A model generated the notes under the pieces. The model did not search any database, had not been told where the DNA came from, and saw only the letters and a list, made by a program, of their open reading frames with translations. Source: Lepidurus packardi (taxonomy: Eukaryota; Arthropoda; Branchiopoda; Notostraca; Triopsidae). From it: a stretch of DNA of 64,000 nucleotides. Below, one piece after another: positions 47,561 to 58,506 of the stretch; position 1 is the first letter of the stretch, and each line of letters opens with the position of its first letter. A program made the translations under genes and the position numbers. The stretch spans positions 5,332,001 through 5,396,000 of the forward strand of contig JAKZAN010000005.1 of assembly GCA_023053545.1 (NCBI GenBank), read 5' to 3'.

Positions 47561-49843
47561 ATGGCAAGTTCAGGTAGCAAAGTGCATTCTGTTACCGGAA
47601 CCATTCCTAGTGAAACAAAACAATCAGTAAGTAACAAGAGCAATTCCCAGTGCACGGATGTCACGTACGAGCCTGCGGACGGAGGATGGGGCTGGTGTGT
47701 AGTGGGTGGAGCGTGCGTAGTTATGGTAAGTTCTGAGTAACTCTTGAATTAATGTCTGAACTCTTGAATCAAGTCTGAGTAACTCTTGAATTAATGAGAA
47801 ACCTTTTTTGTAATCAGTTTGTAAGTTGTTCAGTTTGTAAGTTGCATGGGCCAAGGTTGGGGCCTGAGGTAGACAGAACTGCTGGACTTCAATCTAATGT
47901 ATTCCACGGCATGGGTTAAGGTTTTGCTTTGGTCTTGATTTTAGATGGTAATTCCCACCGCATTAACATCCTTTGGAGTATTAGTACCTGAAATTTCGCG
48001 TAGATATGGAGCAACGATGGCGGAAGTATCCTGGGCCCCAGCCATTGCTGCAGCTACTTGGAATCTTACAGGTTTGGAATGTTTAATGTTCAGAATGTGC
48101 ACGAAAATGAAGCATGGTTTTTAGCTCCGTATGCTGCTGCAGTAGTGAAATTTTACTCGCATAGAAGTATAGCCATGGTGGGTGTTTTACTCACGTTCGC
48201 TGGTCTTATACTGTCTGCTTTTGCCGAAAATATGTTTGTGCTTTACCTGACCTACGGAGTGCTGGGAGGTAAAACTTATCTTTCGAATCATTCTGGATCA
48301 ATTTGCTTAATAGTCAATAATTTTTGCTTAATTTCTGTTCACCTTCCCGTCAGGATTGGGAGCTACTTTAGCGTCAGGAGTAGGGCTATTTCTTGTGCAG
48401 GAATATTTTACTACAAATAGAGCGAAAGCTAACGGACTAACCATGGCGGGTGGTTCTATTGGCCAAATGACGATTCCGCTGTTACTTCAGCTATTACTGG
48501 ATACGTATGGGTACCGTGGAGCGCTAGTGGTGTATTCAGGGATCATATTACAGGCGTGCGTTGCCGTGGCTTTTTATCAGCCATCAGCTCGACACCGAAG
48601 AAGAGTGACCAAAGAAAAAGTACCGACGGAGACAGATTTGCACATAGCTCCACCTATTTACGAACCGAGGATTCGGTCCGAGAGTTGGTCACATCCCAAA
48701 GGCTATTTAACCGTTGCCCAAAGTGATAAAGCAGGATTAGCTATTTCACATAAAGTCGACAGCCTGCGGAATCAATTGGAAGTTGTTTCAGAAGAGTCTG
48801 AAAAAATAACCTTATCACATGTAGAAAATCACTCCAGTACACCATATTTGAAGGCAGCTCAAACTATGATGGCCAGAACAACGCAGCGATCTTTTTCTGT
48901 TTGCTCGGAAGCCCCTGAACCCCACCTTAAACCTCACCAGCCTTCATTGTCTTCATTGGATTTCATAGGAAGCTTAGCAATTATGGGCAGCATGGTATCT
49001 TTAGCGTCGTTACCACCCTATGTTCATCCTGAACCAGTAGCAACTCTTCCTGATGAACCCCTAATTCATAAATCTAGGTGGTGGATACCTCAGTGTCCAA
49101 AATTCTCGGAAATGTTGAAATTTAAGCTGCTACGAAACCCGTTTTTCGTTTTATCGACTACAAGCGCTGCTATTGGCAGATTGGTGTACCAGGAAGTAAA
49201 TGTGCTGGTACCCTCGTTTGGCCAGTCTTTAGGACTGTCGCCCCCTATAGCGGCAAGCTTGTTAACCATTTTGGCCGCATGTGATACTTCCGCTAGATTG
49301 CTTGTACCGATACTCTCTGACCGACTAGCGTCAAAAATTAATCGGATCCAAGTGTTTACTTCCGGTTACTTTATATGTAGTATCGCTTGTCTTGGTACAT
49401 ATTAGTTTTTACGAAATATTATACTCACATAAAATTGAAATAGGTTTATCCTTTGCCGACTCGTATCTCACTTTGGCGATTAGCTGTGGGATGTACGGAT
49501 TTGGAGTTGGGGGTAATACGTCTTTGGGTATCGTTATCCTAGTCGAGTATCTCGGCTTAGAGAATCTAACCTCAGCTTTCGGACTATCGGTGTTTCTGAG
49601 CTGCTTTACCTTGCTTCCCGGGGTTCCTCTTATCGGTAAACTTGACTTAATCAAGTTACTTGATCGTTTCTAAGACCTCTTGGGGTGGTTACAGGTTATA
49701 TTCAGTCTGTGACCCAAAGTTTTAGCATTTGTTTCTTCATCCTCTTCTGTTTGATGCTGACTTGCGTTTTACAGTGGCTAGCTATGCCTTATGTGATCAG
49801 ATGGAATGAACGGAGGAAGAAATTACGTAATGAAGCCGCATAG
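47561..49843 (+). CDS. monocarboxylate transporter-like protein (SLC16 family, MFS)
   Basis: Plasma-membrane major-facilitator protein, probably proton-linked transport of lactate, pyruvate or similar small acids; the substrate cannot be told from sequence. Exons 47561-47725, 47945-48071, 48125-48268, 48354-49394, 49444-49635 and 49695-49843; 605 residues. The SLC16 signature DGGWGWCVV precedes helix 1, and the helix 5 motif (LLLDTYGYRGALVVYSG) is present. Six helices lie in about 45-225, then a long hydrophilic loop (about 225-385, Ser/Pro-rich) and six more helices to the end (SILSDR-like PILSDRLASK; GVGGNTSLGIVILVEYLG). Introns 2 to 5 are phase 1. The 219-base first intron carries short tandem duplications (47732-47845). 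AATAAA is at 49889-49894. Confidence 0.9.
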
Positions 49844-50437
49844 AAACATTGGAAATTCCTTTATTGTGTATATCTATAAACATTTCGAAATAAATAACTT
49901 AATCACTTATACTTTTTTCTCTAACGTGTCTGGAATAGTATTTATTTTAATAGTACGAAACATTTAAAAATGTTTCTTAGACGGTAAAATGGTACTTGTA
50001 TGAAAAAGGAATTTGTGCTTTCAACCAGTCAAGCCTTCGAATTACGCTATATATAAGTGATAGTCTAAAAATTGATTGTTTTTTGCATTTAGTTACGCTA
50101 AGTATTGTTCTAAAAATGGAGTACTAAAAAGGAATTTTTGAGCATTTTAGGGTGTCAATTGTTGGATTTTAATTACATCCTGGCGGACAATCGGAGGGAC
50201 GAGTAATCTGAGCCGGGTCAGGTTACTTGACCCGCTTTAGATGGTGCCTAGCACCTGCCTTAGTACCATTGAAGACACTCCTAATAGATTTCGGTTATGT
50301 CCTCGCTTTGACTGTTATTGATGACACGTTCTTTTTTACCTATAAGAGCATGCATCACAAAATGAATCACAACTTCCAGTTCTACGTTTCTTGGAACTAG
50401 TTCCTCGAAACACCCAGAATTAACAACATCGCCCAAC
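49844..50437. other. intergenic, transporter to first insulin-like gene
   Basis: Transporter 3' flank with its poly(A) signal, then the upstream region of the insulin-like gene with the inverted repeat at 50214-50234. No other gene seen. Confidence 0.5.
50214..50234. promoter_or_regulatory. inverted repeat CGGGTCA-n7-TGACCCG upstream of insulin-like gene 1
   Basis: Perfect 7-base arms around GGTTACT, about 200 bases before the start codon. GGGTCA resembles a nuclear-receptor half-site, so an ecdysone- or other hormone-receptor element is conceivable. Function is unproven. Confidence 0.4.
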
Positions 50438-51151
50438 ATGGACTACTTCATCATATTACTATTGCTTATAGTAATTACAAGTATAAATTGTGAAGAAATA
50501 GAAGAAAAGCGCAATTACTGCGGAAATTCTTTATCGAACGCTTTACAAACCGTATGTGGCCGCAATGGTTACTTCCACCACCGCTCCAGTCCAGGTAAAG
50601 ATCCCCAAACCTAGGGTATACTTTAGTAGCCAGAACTTATGATTCCCTTTCATTTTCGTTCATGGGATCCAGTTCGACTCAACTCAGTTAAAGGAATCGT
50701 AAACGAGTGTTGTCTAGAACCGTGCACCACTGCCCACTTAAAGCAGTATTGCGACTTGTATTCAAGGAACTTGGAAGAAAATGTACCCATGAGGTGATCC
50801 GTTTCTTCGCCTACCAGCTAGTTAAACTAATGTATGTTTTTTTCTGTTTCGTTTAGCTCGGCACAAAAACCGAAACAAAAAAAGGGAAAACCAACGGGTA
50901 AAGCTAGTAAAAAGCAGAGATCTCGATGCAGGAAACGGTGCCGCTGTCGTAAAGTATGCATTCTTTTAAAATTTTAAAAAGTTTAAGGAAAATACCAAGA
51001 AAAACTTCTTTAGCACAAGAAAAACGACAAAAAGAAGAAACAGACGAAGGTGACGACCACGCCCATTGCCATAACACGTGTGTACCCAACTCCGCATTTC
51101 GAGTATTTTGACGACTGGGATGGCCCTTTATTGGACCCGTCGCAATCTTGA
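50438..51151 (+). CDS. insulin/IGF-like peptide 1 with basic C-terminal extension
   Basis: Secreted growth-factor precursor of 170 residues, exons 50438-50594, 50673-50793, 50857-50953 and 51014-51151. Signal peptide (FIILLLLIVITSINC), a KR site, then B domain CGNSLSNALQTVC (C-x11-C) and A domain GIVNECCLEPCTTAHLKQYC (CC-x3-C-x8-C). The connecting stretch is only about 13 residues and lacks a dibasic site, as in IGFs, and the phase-1 intron sits inside it as in insulin genes generally. The tail of nearly 80 residues is Lys/Arg-rich with three extra cysteines (SRCRKRCRCRK) and ends in an acidic, aromatic segment. This fits the arthropod IGF type (family knowledge). It should signal through an insulin/IGF receptor. 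A similar gene follows 0.4 kb downstream. Confidence 0.9.
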
Positions 51152-51549
51152 AGAATCTTTTGCTATTTTTCAGAGTGGAAAAAGAAACGGATTTCGAAAT
51201 ACAGAGCACGCAATTTCTTGTGCGTAAATCGCATAGCGAATGGCGCAAGCCTTATTACTCCCTATTTTGCTATGAAGTCCAAATCCTCACGTGCCCACAA
51301 AAAAGGCGTCAGAGGTCCTCTTTCAGGGCCATGTACGTAAATCGCTCTTTTCCCCCAGAAAACGCTATCGGAGGGTCAAGCAAAATTGCTTGATAGGAAC
51401 TGGACACAGGCTTCTTTGTTTACTTGATTATATAGAGACTTATCATTTGGCAAGCTCCTTCTCCAAGCTTTATAAACCAGGCTAACATGCGTTTCGTCGC
51501 TGCATTAGCGAGCGTTTAGTCATATTGAGCACCGTAAACAGCTTACAAG
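51152..51549. other. intergenic between the two insulin-like genes
   Basis: About 400 bases that must hold the 3' end of gene 1 and the promoter of gene 2. Overlapping short plus-strand frames (51148-51485) look like chance. Confidence 0.5.
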
Positions 51550-52299
51550 ATGGACGCCAAAACTTCCAGACGACTTGCGTTCATTTTATTCGTAACTTCG
51601 ATGGAGTCTTCGTCTGTTTTAGCCAGCGAAGGGAAAAGTCAGATTCTTTGTGGGAAAAGATTGAGTGAAACGTTGAAGATAGTCTGCGATGGCAATTTCA
51701 ACGGGGGGAGTAAATCCCCAGGTAAAATTAGGAAAAGTCCAATTTCCATTTTCTTTAGTATAACTAATTAAATTTTTGCTTAGGTATTAGGCAGGAGATA
51801 CCAGGAATTGTGAATCGTTGTTGCAAAAGTACTAGCGGCTGTTCAAATTCGGAATTAAGCCAATATTGCGTAACTCCAAGACCTTCGGACGAGAAGCAGC
51901 CCATCACGTAAAATCCCATTTCTCATTACACTACTGTAGTAGTCAATTACTTCGGGGTTTTAATGTTTTACTACTGATAAATTTATTACTTTAATCGATT
52001 CATTTTCAATTTGTTATAAATATTAAATAATAATGAATAAATATCCTTTATGTCCAGTAGTGTTTAAGTTTCATCGTTAAGTTTGGAAAGTAGATATTTT
52101 TTAAATTTCTATTTTGCATTTTCTTAGAAGTACGCCGAAAGAAAGGGAAGGGGAAAACGAGAGCAATGGCAAATCTCTTGACGAACGTATTTCCGAACAA
52201 AACGAGCCGGAAGTATCAACCTCGCAGCCACAAGTGCCTTTCTACCCAATAACGTATAAACCCTATACAGGAGATTGGTTTGTGGCTGAATATAAATAA
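51550..52299 (+). CDS. insulin/IGF-like peptide 2 with acidic C-terminal extension
   Basis: 155 residues, exons 51550-51721, 51784-51907 and 52128-52299, in phase. The N-terminal hydrophobic stretch (LAFILFVTSMESSSVLA) looks like a signal peptide after a basic start. B domain CGKRLSETLKIVC has the normal C-x11-C. The A domain reads GIVNRCC-KSTSG-C-SNSELSQYC, so the loop between the second and third cysteine has five residues rather than the usual three. No dibasic site separates B from A, and a roughly 55-residue acidic tail follows the A domain. It shares the phase-1 intron position with gene 1, so the two are tandem relatives. An AATAAA at 52295-52300 overlaps the stop codon. Confidence 0.88.
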
Positions 52300-52498
52300 A
52301 AGAAAAGTTATTTTCTTCTCATTTCTCAAAGTTTTATATTCTTGCCCCCTTCCTACCCCGTATACCTACCACAGCCTACTAAAAGATTTTTTAACCGAAC
52401 CTGAATACTCTTAACAAGTACAAATACAAATTCAGTAAAATCAAAAAACGTGTATTGAAGCTTTAAAATTTGTATAAATTAACATAGTAGGGAAGTTT

Positions 52499-52993
52499 TC
52501 AACAATATTCTTTAATTATTGCGAACATCAATCCTGGACAGATGCTTGCAATTAATTGAATTTCTTCTTTTGCGTTAGCCGCCTTTCTTTTTCTGCGGAC
52601 TTCAGAAAAGCTAAGGAAGTCCCGACGTAATGAGTACTCCGATGGAGTGCAAATAAGCTGGATATAGCTTGGGCTGGACGCAAGCAAAATCATTTTGCGA
52701 ACATGGTCTGCTTTGCAAAGCGGGTTGGTTTCGTATGGGGTCATGGGTCTACTTGAGGCATCAGGTAGCAGCAACAAAATCACGACTATGATGCACAATA
52801 CGGAGCCGAACTATAGAAGACAAGAAGTAATACGACTCCATGAGCTATTCTAATTCCGAAAGTGGAATCTTTAGAATTTTAAAATTGTAACTAATCCAAC
52901 TACAATTATTTGCTTCTTAGGAACAAAAGTCATACACTTTAAAAAAAAATACATAATTCAAATTCAAATGTTTACCTTTGTCCGTGAAGTCAT
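52499..52993 (-). CDS. small secreted four-cysteine peptide precursor, possibly a divergent insulin-superfamily member
   Basis: Two exons, 52993-52976 (six codons) and 52810-52499, give 109 residues. A strong signal peptide (VLCIIVVILLLLPDASS) is followed by a first cysteine segment beginning NPLCKADHVRKMILLA and ending IQLIC, a furin-like RRKRK site, and a second segment ending SICPGLMFAIIKEYC directly before the stop. Four cysteines only. The start of segment 1 and the IIKEYC end recall insulin B and A chains (LC..H......L and L..YC), but the cysteine spacing does not fit the insulin pattern. It lies tail-to-tail with insulin-like gene 2. That it is a real secreted peptide is fairly likely; kinship with insulin is speculation. 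Confidence 0.55.
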
Positions 52994-53813
52994 TTTAGAA
53001 CTGGAGAAATCTACCGTGTACCCAAAATTAACATGAAAGTTAGATTTTAAACCAAAAGCTGGTTAGTCCGTTACTCTACTGATGACCGACGAAGAACCTG
53101 TCCGCATTTTTATTTGAAGCCTGAAGTCAGCCTCCCACCGGAACTTTCCGAAAGCTTTCTTCTCCCCCCACCCTCTCCGCCCAGAAATAAAAGTCAAGAA
53201 CTGGGTTGCTATATGGAAGCTGTAGCAAGATTCTGGATAACGCCAGTTTCTATGCCGTTAAGAGTAAAAAAGGCAGGGAGACGGAAACGGAAATTCCGAC
53301 ATAACCACAAACCCTCATGTTTAATATAGAGATAGACAGGAACCAGTTCCACGAAAATTGATATACCACTTCAACCAGAACTGTGACCATCGTTCACTTT
53401 TGCCTTTCATTTGTGGGTTTCTCTAAATGCAAATTCATTAATGAAAGGCATTAAATGAAACACATTTGGTTGGACTCCAAAAAATAGAAAAAATAATTTT
53501 TGACCTTGTGCATTTTTTACCTGTTAACACTGACCCACTTCTAAGGGAAAGTGAGATTCCAGGATTCCTACGATTACCGGAAACCCATCTCAAACTTTTC
53601 CTAAATTCCTATCAAAAAGGGATTTGGCCAAAAAAATTTCAACGTTTGCAAAGGCACTGTATTTTTGCTAAAACCACCAACTATAACCAAGCAGACAGAG
53701 CATCCTTTATCCCATGAACACTAAATCAGAAAATGGAAGATATAGTAAGCAAGGTAATAAGATATATTATAACCTTGATATTATTTTCTGGTTCTTATTA
53801 ACTTTTTATCAAT
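52994..53813. other. intergenic, peptide gene to CNDP2
   Basis: Upstream flank of the peptide gene and 3' flank of CNDP2. A 71-codon plus-strand frame (53114-53329) shows no family resemblance. Confidence 0.45.
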
Positions 53814-55777
53814 TTAAACGTGGGCCACTTCGTGAAGATACGCGGCGAGAACTTTGGTGCCTTCGATATAATTACGAATATCTATCTTTTCGTTTTGGGA
53901 ATGTGCTCCATCGTCGCAAGCGCCCATGGGCAGAAGCATCACGTTTTTCCCAGTCACTTCCTAAGAAACAGAGAGCGATAAGTAGACGTCAATGAGACAT
54001 TAATAAGAAGTTTGAAAAACGGAACTTTCGTGTTTTTTTTTGTTTGTTTTTTTTTTAGAGGAAAACTCTTACTTGAAACGTTAACGTAACCGGAATTGAT
54101 CCCCCCTCTCGCGTCATGTCTGGCTTGATTTTATAAACAGCTTCCATAGCTTTCACTCCGGCTTGGTAATGTGGATGTTTGGGATCGGAAATCCAGGCCC
54201 TTCCACCGTGAAATAACGCCACCTGTAATTCAACAAAGCAGAGTTTTTATTCAAGGCTTGCTTCTCACCTTGCGAACTACGTTACTTTCATCTTGTTGGG
54301 ACTGCTCCTTGCGGCCCACAAATCGTTAATGTACTTCACAACCAGTTTTTCAACGTCTTCAGGAGTTTGGTTAGGCACGATTCTTATGGAGAATTTTCCC
54401 ACCACTTTCCTAGGGATTACAGTCTTGGCTCCATGCTCATAAAATGCTCCTTGTATCCCATGCAATGACAGGGAAGGAAAACGCCAGCGATTCATGAGCA
54501 ACTGTGCCTACAAAAATACACAAAAATACTGTTACAGTCCTCGATAAAAGAAAATTAATGTAAAAAAATTCTCACTTTATCCTTGGCCATGAGGCGCTCC
54601 GCTCCCAGATCAGCGCGGTAATCTTCCGGATCGAAATCAATGTCTTTGTACATCTCCTCTTCCTCTAAAGTTACTGGAGCCACTTGGTCCATGATTCCAG
54701 GTATCAGAATCTTCCCATGCTCATCAACGAGCGAATTCATGAGGTGTATTAAGTCAGTCATCGCTTCATGACTAAAAGAAAATGTATAAACAGTGAAAAA
54801 AAATAGTGATTGAACTGAAGTTTCTTACACAGAACCGCCAAAGACTCCACTATGAAGATCTTTGCAAGCGCACTCTACTTCAATGCAGAAATAGCACAGA
54901 CCACGAAGACCGTAAGTCAAGCACGGTTTGTTCTTCCCTAGCCAGTAATTATCAGAAATACAGACATAATCCACACCTTTAAAAAACGTGTCTTTTCGAG
55001 CGTGAAGCAAATCATCCAATCCTTCACTACCGGATTCCTCCATGCCTTCAAATACAAACTAGAGAGATTTATTTCTCGTGAATCTTTGAAAGGCAAGGAG
55101 TTATTTGAACGGGTTTACCTTAATATTTACAGGGATAGGAATGTTACTAGCTTGATATCCTTGCAACGCATGGATCCAGCCCAAAACTGGGCCTTTATCG
55201 TCAGTTGATCCTCTGCCAAAAAGCTTTCCATCTTTTTCAGTTAAAACGAAAGGTTCTGTATCCCAGCCATCGTCCTAACGCCCACAAATAGTAAGGGTAA
55301 GAACTAATAATGTAAGAAAAATCCGCGTATAAGGTACCAGCAAAGCCGGCTGAACGTCTAAATGGCCATATAGACAGACAGTTTTCTTGGCAGGATCAGT
55401 CCCTAGTTGTCCAAGCAATACTGGAGGTAAAGGAAGCACTTCTCCATTCGGCAGTGTCTATTGAGAGCAATTAGTGCACAACATAAGTTAAAATAATTGT
55501 ACCTGTGTGCCTATTTCAGCTAATTCGGTAGTGGCCCCTAAAGCTTTCAATTTTTCTTCTGCCCATTCTATCATACGTTTGATTTCTCCTCTAGTTTCAG
55601 GCCAAGCTGATACGGACTTGATAGCTACAGCTTCTTTTAGATTGCCGATAAACTCACTTTTGTGAGAATCAATGTATCTATAATGAATAAGAAAGGCTTT
55701 AGAGTTTAGATGTTCGAACGTCGTAAATGTCAAAAAATTAAAATATACTTGAACACGGGCTCGATCGGATGGGCCAT
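53814..55777 (-). CDS. CNDP2: cytosolic non-specific dipeptidase (M20A metallopeptidase)
   Basis: Two-metal (Mn or Zn) cytosolic peptidase that splits dipeptides such as Cys-Gly, acting in glutathione breakdown and amino-acid recycling. Nine exons: 55777-55749, 55677-55503, 55457-55338, 55274-55119, 55058-54829, 54771-54576, 54507-54286, 54222-54073, 53960-53814; 474 residues (human 475). Visible metal and catalytic motifs: [37 protein letters not shown] and [10 protein letters not shown]. The dimer/lid domain includes HGGRAWISD and [14 protein letters not shown]. The start [13 protein letters not shown] aligns with the human N-terminus, and no signal peptide is present, which separates it from the secreted CNDP1 form. 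No defects were seen. Confidence 0.96.
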
Positions 55778-58506
55778 TTCTTTGCTTTTGAACACAGTGG
55801 AAATGAAAGGGATTCTGAGTTAAAGATTTCTAGTCGACAGAGCAAAAGTTATTGAACTTCTTAGGACAAACCCAACAACAATTTTGAACATAGATGAACT
55901 GATACTTGATAGATAAGTGAAGAGGGGCGGAGCCGACTGATGCCCCTACCGTTCTATTATCACAGACAAAGGTTAAAAGGGTGGAAGAACGAGTTAGACA
56001 AGTCAGTTATTCCCCGTTTCACTTTCAAGGTTGCTCTATGTAAACTCAATAGTGATCAAGCACAGATAAGACAGCTATTGACTTTTGAAACAATGAAAAA
56101 ATATTTTTTTTTTCAGGCTAACGGCCCTCAGGTTTTGGGCCGATTACCCAGCATCTTTTGACTATTGTCAAGCAACATTTTCTGGGATTTTGGATACGGA
56201 CGTTAATTCTTTTAAAAATGTCCAAGTTATGTCTATCGAACTAATAGAGGCTATGCTTTATATGCAAATCTCTTCGAATACTTCACCCTGCCAATGAGCT
56301 TGAGAATCGTTAAAAGCAACATCAAACTTTAGGAAAACCGAAATGAAGCGAAACTGAAATGAAAACTAGATTTCAATCTCCTTTTCTGTTAATAGATTAA
56401 GCAATTAATTAAGTATTACTTGCTCCAAACTAGTTACCACAAGTTTTGAATCCCCTGAGCCTTCAGGAAAGAAAAAGTTAGTTTTGCCTACGGCAACAAC
56501 GTTTTGATTCCCAGCCAACTATTCAATGCTATCCTTCCCGGAATCAATATTGATTCCAAGGTAAAATAGTGGTTTTCAGGAAAAGGATTGTTTCAAAAAG
56601 CAAGTGCGTTTCCATACTTACAGATACAAACAAATTCTTCCTACGAGTTTAGGAAAATGAGAGGCCGAATAGAACGAGCCACGTCTTTTGCATGAACATC
56701 CAGCTTGCAGTCTTCCGTCTGTCATTGCAGCAGCTGCATCTTTTACTGGCCCACCTGCCTCCAAAACACAGACCATCACCTGGCTTGCGTATAGAATCAT
56801 GGTGCTATAGGCGTATGTCTCTTAATAATATCAGGTTCTAGTAGAAACAAACAATCCAACCCTATGTGGTCCTCTGGGAGCACGAGGTCCATTTCGCAAA
56901 TTAACCTTTTTACCTATTCCCCGTCCAATAATTATCCCACTATGAATATAACTGAGTAATGTAATGGACCAAAGTAGCTAAATTGAGAATTATCCCCCTT
57001 GTTAATTAGTTAGCGCTCTCTATTCATAGGAAAAGCAAGAACTAACACAGGCTGCAGCAACAGTTAACTGTGTAATAATGCTGTATATACAATATAAGCT
57101 TGGATGTAAAAATTTTTGGGACGCTTACAGTTTCTCAGAAGTCCTCATTTAGAAGAATTGAGAAAATCCCGAACTTCGACGCAGAAAGCCAGAGAACCTT
57201 GCAGGCACCATATTAGTAGTCCCTTTGAAACCCGAACAGGGTCGACCTCGTGGTGTCGATGGTCTCTCCATGGTATTCTAGAGCAGTCTGATCCGTGAAC
57301 CTACCGTTTGAAATCTGAGAAATGTCGAAATACCAGGTCACTGACATGGCACCCAAAAGGTGCATGACCTGGGGTCAATAATCACGTTCTATGCGCCTCT
57401 TGAACTCTTTCAATCCCCCAAACCCTCTTTTGTTGGTTTACAAGCGAGACAAACGGGGTTGAAGGGGAGAAGACATGGTAAATTCCCGGGAATGTACGGT
57501 ACCCGCGTTTTCCCAACCGAGTTTGTCTAGCATACCGTCCTTGTTACAGTTAAGGGTCTTCTAAGGTAGGTATCCTCCATTATGTAGAGCCAAGGTTTCC
57601 GTCTGACCATTTCTTTTGTGTATCGTTCAAGTCCAATCCAGTCGGCTCCTTGCCACCTGGCGTCCGGACTTGCTCTAGGCCTCCCTTTTATATATTATGC
57701 CGTGGGGATGAAAGCGACAGCAGCTGCATCGCGTCTCATTTCTCATCTCGTTCACCCCATAATTCCATGGCCTCACTAGAACTAAAAACGTCTGCCAGGG
57801 TCAGTAATGTGTTTTCGACCATTCAGACTTGATAATTCTTACCTACCTTTTTCCTTATGCGTTTCAATTAACTAAGCGTAGCACAGTAGGTTTTATAACT
57901 CAAGGAAAACGATATAAGAGTTTAGGAAAACAACGGAAGTAACCTTGGTTCGAGTAAAGACCAAAAAAAAAGACTGGCGGCCTCGAAGAAGCATCACGCG
58001 TAGCCAGCATCAGGACAATTATTGTTAAGGCCAGAGAACCAGAAAGCTCAAACAGTGCCCGGATTTCCGGTCCTGGCCCAGGTAGCTGCGCTTTTGTTCA
58101 AGAGCCTCGTGAAGGTAAAACATCTTGGCGCGTAAAAGTTCAAAGCTGCAGCCTCGAGCCAACCAGAAGCCTTATTTCAAAACCAACGGGTGGTGCCTCA
58201 GCCAATGAACGAGTCAGTTGCTCGAGCTTTGGGTGCTTGCCGTGCAAAGCGCCACGCATTGCGCGAGGCTGGTGTGCTGCAACGGCCGCAGGGAAAGTCC
58301 TCGTTGCACTGGTTTGCCTCTCTGCCCATGCTCATTCGAACTATCAGTTGCCTTTGAGTCGCTGTAGGGTGATGTTGTGTGACAGGGAGTGAGTGTGTAC
58401 AATTTATTTAAGGGCCAAAAATTAAGCAGTGCAGCCACGTGTGAAAATTTTCGTCAAACGAAAGAGTATCCCAAACTTATTGCGAATAATCTCAATTCAA
58501 CCTAAA
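55778..58506. other. long intergenic region, CNDP2 to MEX3
   Basis: Divergent flank holding both promoters. Open frames here are 60-75 codons and of chance type. No RNA gene, repeat family or transposon terminal sequence was recognised. The last 300 bases should include the MEX3 5' UTR. Confidence 0.4.
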
